Source: Craurococcus roseus (GTDB taxonomy: Bacteria; Pseudomonadota; Alphaproteobacteria; Acetobacterales; Acetobacteraceae). From it: a DNA stretch of 61,622 nt. The notes beneath the pieces were generated by a model. It ran no database searches, had not been told where the DNA came from, and worked only from the letters and a program-made list of their open reading frames with translations. The DNA is taken from assembly GCF_039523795.1 (NCBI RefSeq), contig NZ_BAAAFZ010000009.1, positions 1-61,622 of the forward strand. The letters run 5' to 3'. A program made the position numbers and the translations under genes. Shown here piece by piece: positions 58,970 through 61,622 of the stretch (position 1 is its first letter; the number at the start of each line of letters is the position of its first letter).

Positions 58970-58991
58970 CGGCCCGCCTTCCGGCGGGCCG
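58970..58991. terminator. GC hairpin, possible terminator
   Basis: CGGCCCGCC-TTCC-GGCGGGCCG, perfect 9-bp stem, followed by TTGGCGTTT on the plus strand. In a gap (58881-59068) without a gene. Confidence 0.4.
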
Positions 58992-59068
58992 TTGGCGTTT
59001 CAGGGCCCCATCTTAACTCGCCCTTTCTCCTTCGCGCCTCGCGAAACTCGCGATTGTCCGTCCATGTT

Positions 59069-59083
59069 GTTCTCTATACATTC
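59069..59083 (+). promoter_or_regulatory. LexA-like box upstream of the UmuD-like gene
   Basis: GTTC-TCTATAC-ATTC differs from the alphaproteobacterial SOS box GTTC-N7-GTTC at one base and overlaps a TATAC -10-like sequence 31 bp before the start codon. Confidence 0.5.
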
Positions 59084-59113
59084 TTGCGCTCGGAGCGAAT
59101 CAGGAGCCGGGGC

Positions 59114-59710
59114 GTGTCGGGCGGCGACTACGATGGCGGCAACACGACGGGATTTGTTTCGCCGGCGTCGGACAGCCTGGAAGGGCCGATCGACCTGTCG
59201 GAGATCCTCGACCTCCGCCGGCCGCACCGCTACCCGGTCCGCGTCCGCGGCGACGCCCTGGTAGAGCGGGGCATCCGGCACGGCGACATCCTGATCGCCG
59301 ATGCCGCGGCGCCCCCGGCTCCGCGACGGGTGGTCATCGCCATGGTCCATGGCGACGTGCTGGTGTGCCAGCTCGCGTTGAAGCGCGGGAGTTGGTGGCT
59401 CAAGCCGACTGTCCAACAGCCCCTCCACGCGCACCGCGCCATTCGGCGCGTCGGAGAGGCGGCGGACGAGGAAGGGCGCGAACGCACGGGCGCGCCCTTC
59501 CTCCACGAGCACGCGGGCACGCGCGCCGCGGGCGGCGAGGCCGTCGTCGCGCCCGCCGCCGAAATTCGCCGCCGCCAAAGGCCGGCGGAAGGCCCAGGCC
59601 ACGGCGGTGCCGGGGACCTCTTCCGCGAGCGCGGCCAACGCCTCGACGACGTTCATCGCGGAGCAGTTGGCCGGGCTGGTCAAGGCAGCGAGCCTGGAGT
59701 TGGACCGTGA
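59114..59710 (+). CDS. UmuD-like (S24/LexA fold) protein without catalytic dyad
   Basis: GTG 59114 has AGGAG seven bases upstream. Residues 10-100 follow UmuD closely: NTTGFVSPASDSLEG, IDLSEILDLRRPHRYPVRV, RGDALVERGIRHGDILIADA, RRVVIAMVHGDVLVCQLALKR. In UmuD the nucleophile is the Ser of GDSM and the base the Lys of VKR; here they are Ala48 and Cys85. Also TG replaces the CG cleavage site. The last ~90 codons of the 198 are not UmuD-like and overlap an aldo/keto reductase remnant, so the normal stop may be lost. No UmuC follows. Confidence 0.7.
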   Translation: MSGGDYDGGNTTGFVSPASDSLEGPIDLSEILDLRRPHRYPVRVRGDALVERGIRHGDILIADAAAPPAPRRVVIAMVHGDVLVCQLALKRGSWWLKPTVQQPLHAHRAIRRVGEAADEEGRERTGAPFLHEHAGTRAAGGEAVVAPAAEIRRRQRPAEGPGHGGAGDLFRERGQRLDDVHRGAVGRAGQGSEPGVGP

Positions 59711-59744
59711 AGCTGTCGAGTTGCTGGACGCGGCGAGCGCCTGA
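59652..59744 (+). pseudogene. Aldo/keto reductase, 3' remnant
   Basis: In frame 1 of this stretch FIAEQLAGLVKAASLELDRE then AVELLDAASA-stop is the usual C-terminus of aldo/keto reductases (…QL…L…A..LEL…LD.AS). Nothing upstream in this frame is recognisable beyond about 20 codons. A remnant left by rearrangement. Confidence 0.6.
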
Positions 59745-59800
59745 AGCCGGAACTGTCGGCTCCGCATGGCGCTTGCCGTGCGAAGCGAGAGGAGGTGCCG

Positions 59801-60433
59801 ATGTCTGAACTGATCGTTGTCGGGTTCGAGGACACCGAGCAAGCCGACCGGGCGCTCAACGAACTCGTCCGCCTGACCAAGGAGCACCTGATCGACCTGG
59901 AGGACGCCGTGGTGGCGATCCGCTCGCCCGACGGGACGGTGCGGATCAAGCAGAGCGTCAACCTGGTCGGCCTGGGCGCGGCGCAGGGCGGCCTGTCCGG
60001 CGCCTTGTGGGGCTCGCTGGTGGGCCTCCTGTTCCTGAATCCGCTACTGGGCTTCGCCGCCGGGGCCGCCGTGGGCGCGGGCAGCGGCGCGCTGGCCGGC
60101 AGCCTGGGCGACTACGGCATCGACGACGACCTGATCCGCTCCATCGGCGAAACGCTCCAGCCGAACACTTCGGCCCTCTTCGTGCTGGTCCGGAAGGTGC
60201 AGCCGGAGAAGGTCCTGGCCGACATCACCGGGGCGGGCTTCAAGGGCCGGGTGATCCGCTCTTCCCTGTCGCCGGACCAGGAGCAGCGGCTCCAAGCGGC
60301 GTTGTCGCAGGCCCGGCGCCAGGACATGGGCGCCGCCCCCGCATCCGGTGCGGCCTCGGCCGCGGCGCCGTCGTCGCAGCCTTTCGGTGGGGCGGCCGGC
60401 GCCACGGCCACGGCCGGCCCGGATCCGGTCTGA
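59801..60433 (+). CDS. DUF1269 membrane protein
   Basis: 210 residues from ATG 59801 with GAGAGGAGG upstream. N-terminal domain (SELIVVGFEDTEQADRALNEL, LIDLEDAVVAIRSPDGTVRI), a glycine-rich membrane hairpin (GLSGALWGSLVGLLFLNPLLG, GAAVGAGSGALAGSLG), then DIDDDLIRSIGETLQPNTSALFVLVR-like DUF1269 sequence and a low-complexity tail. Function unknown, stress-associated in several bacteria. Shares its operon with the patatin gene 25 bp downstream. Confidence 0.9.
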   Translation: MSELIVVGFEDTEQADRALNELVRLTKEHLIDLEDAVVAIRSPDGTVRIKQSVNLVGLGAAQGGLSGALWGSLVGLLFLNPLLGFAAGAAVGAGSGALAGSLGDYGIDDDLIRSIGETLQPNTSALFVLVRKVQPEKVLADITGAGFKGRVIRSSLSPDQEQRLQAALSQARRQDMGAAPASGAASAAAPSSQPFGGAAGATATAGPDPV

Positions 60434-60458
60434 ACCGGCACGAGGCGGGGAAGCCGCG

Positions 60459-61505
60459 ATGCCGGAAAGGTCGGCCAACGCCCCGCTCCAGCGCGACCGC
60501 GTCCTGGTGGACCTCGCCCTGCAAGGCGGGGGGGCGCACGGCGCCTTCACTTGGGGCGTGCTGGACCGCCTCTTGGAAGAGCCTTGGCTGGAGATCGAGG
60601 CGATCTCCGGCACCTCCGCGGGGGCCATGAACGCCGCCGTTCTGGCCGACGGGCACGCGGCCGGCGGGGCGGAGGGCGCGCGGGAGGCGCTGGAGCGGTT
60701 CTGGTCCGCCGTGTCGCGCGCAGCCATGTTCAGCCCGATCCGGCGCACGCCGCTCGACGCGCTGCTCGGCCGCTGGACCCTGGACGCGTCGCCCGCCTTC
60801 GTCGCGCTGGACCTCGCGGCGCGGCTGGTCTCGCCCTACCAACTGAACCCGGCCGGCATCAACCCGCTGACCGGCATACTCGCAAGCGTGGTTGATTTCG
60901 ACCGGCTGGCGCGCGCGCCGACGCGGCTGTTCGTCACCTGCACCAACGTCCGCACCGGCCAGGGCCGGGTGTTCCGCAACGCCGAAGTCACCTCGGACGT
61001 GCTGCTCGCCTCCGCCTGCCTGCCCCAGATGTTCCAGGCGGTGGAGATCGGGGGCGAGGCCTACTGGGACGGCGGCTACTCGGGCAATCCGACCATCACG
61101 CCGCTGGTGCGGGACTGCTCGTCCGACGACACCATCCTGGTCCAGATCAACCCGGTGGAGCGGCCCGGCGTGCCGCGCACGGCGCGGGAGATCAACAACC
61201 GCGTCAACGAGGTCTCCTTCAACGCCACCCTGTTGAAGGAGCTGAAGATGATCGACCTTTTGCGGGAGGTGGCGAACCCGGGCGACTGCGAAGGCGCGCT
61301 CTGGGCCAGGATGCGCGTCCACCGCATCGCGTCCGCGGCGATGACCGACCTCGGCTACTCCTCGAAGCTCAACGCCGAGTGGGACTTCCTGTTGTTCCTG
61401 CGCGACGAGGGGCGGCAGGCGGCGGACGCCTTCCTCCAGGCGCACGGGCACGACCTCGGCCGCCGGTCCACCCTCGACCTCCAGGGCCTGCTGGAGGGGG
61501 TCTGA
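60459..61505 (+). CDS. Patatin-like phospholipase
   Basis: 348 residues from ATG 60459. Oxyanion hole GGGAHGAF (residues 23-30), nucleophile elbow GTSAG with Ser53, and the catalytic Asp in YWDGGYSGN near residue 206. A cytosolic or membrane-associated acyl hydrolase. Followed after 7 bp by the permease start. Patatins occur as effectors in some defence systems, but no such partner is present, so a housekeeping lipase role is as likely. Confidence 0.93.
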   Translation: MPERSANAPLQRDRVLVDLALQGGGAHGAFTWGVLDRLLEEPWLEIEAISGTSAGAMNAAVLADGHAAGGAEGAREALERFWSAVSRAAMFSPIRRTPLDALLGRWTLDASPAFVALDLAARLVSPYQLNPAGINPLTGILASVVDFDRLARAPTRLFVTCTNVRTGQGRVFRNAEVTSDVLLASACLPQMFQAVEIGGEAYWDGGYSGNPTITPLVRDCSSDDTILVQINPVERPGVPRTAREINNRVNEVSFNATLLKELKMIDLLREVANPGDCEGALWARMRVHRIASAAMTDLGYSSKLNAEWDFLLFLRDEGRQAADAFLQAHGHDLGRRSTLDLQGLLEGV

Positions 61506-61512
61506 CACCGCC

Positions 61513-61622
61513 GTGGGCCTGCTCGGCATCCTGCTCGGCCTCGGGCTGCTCGTGTGGCTGGCCTACCGGGGTTGGAGCGTGCTGCTGCTCGCGCCCGCGG
61601 CGGCGCTGGTCGCGGCCGCCTT
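61513..61622 (+). CDS. GntP family permease, N-terminal part (3' end outside window)
   Basis: GTG 61513, seven bases after the patatin stop. 36 codons: VGLLGILLGLGLLVWLAYRG and WSVLLLAPAAALVAAA, the first two hydrophobic segments of GNTP-family permeases. The piece at 1-1265 supplies the rest except about 35 residues. Confidence 0.75.
   Translation, partial: MGLLGILLGLGLLVWLAYRGWSVLLLAPAAALVAAA

Noticed and set aside
59000..59887. 295-codon minus-strand ORF opposite the UmuD-like gene
   Set aside because: The plus strand has UmuD motifs and a ribosome site; the minus frame is unrecognised.
1..61622. CRISPR arrays, tRNA or rRNA genes
   Set aside because: No regularly spaced repeats of CRISPR size and no tRNA or rRNA-like segments were seen on either strand by eye.

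Overview
The window reads as one nearly complete conjugative plasmid, about 61.6 kb and very GC-rich, from an alphaproteobacterium. The RepA type, the Bug-type tricarboxylate receptor, the GNTP-family permease and the codon usage point to an Acetobacteraceae/Rhodospirillales host such as Roseomonas; that placement is inference. The right edge stops about 36 codons into a GntP-like permease and the left edge starts inside the C-terminal part of a GntP-like permease on the same strand. The simplest reading is a circle opened inside one gene, with roughly 100 bp missing at the joint.

Layout. 0-4.2 kb: permease, small envelope proteins, a PAP2 phosphatase decapitated by an ISL3 remnant, a DUF1194 protein. 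4.4-7.4 kb: the maintenance core, with RepA, four iterons, a DnaA-like box, a duplicated iteron/centromere-like unit, an RHH partition protein, ParA, and five clusters of a TAGCTGCT-type motif. 7.4-9.2 kb: an operon of three unknown small genes and an ArdC that has lost its peptidase half. 9.3-16.6 kb: cargo, with a response regulator, a Crp-type regulator, a zinc-ribbon protein, SRAP and HNH proteins, an FAD monooxygenase, a Bug receptor and a LysR regulator. 17-29.5 kb: a complete VirB1-VirB11/VirD4 type IV secretion operon with an EexN-like protein and a short VirB7 lipoprotein, in which nearly every gene overlaps the next. 29.7-35.1 kb: a MobF relaxase and an RHH accessory protein facing three Stb-like genes across a probable oriT, as in IncW R388.

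35.4-46.9 kb is a defence-rich accessory island: an Abi/HEPN protein, an EACC1-like protein coupled to a tyrosine recombinase, a split MmeI-like restriction protein without its methyltransferase core, a ubiquitin-like operon (Ubl, E2, JAB, E1) facing an XRE/ImmA regulator pair, an orphan protein resembling pPIWI-associated nucleases, and a serine resolvase. 47-51 kb: chromate resistance (ChrB-like, ChrA, DUF1259). 51-55 kb: transporters, a Spy/CpxP protein, a second Crp-like regulator. 55-58.9 kb: nested mobile DNA, in which a serine-recombinase element sits precisely in the catalytic-Glu codon of an IS5-family transposase, itself lying between a broken molybdate/sulfate transporter and a broken Abi gene. 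59-61.6 kb: a UmuD-like protein lacking its catalytic dyad, an aldo/keto reductase remnant, a DUF1269 protein, a patatin-like phospholipase and the start of the permease.

Together these make a self-transmissible plasmid (replication, partition, T4SS, relaxase, entry exclusion) carrying anti-phage genes and stress/metal cargo. The most unusual items are the Ubl operon with its own regulator, the core-less MmeI-like pair, the recombinase-in-IS5 nest with readable attachment half-sites, the VirB11 P-loop change, and the non-catalytic UmuD-like protein behind a LexA-like box. No tRNA, rRNA or CRISPR array was seen.
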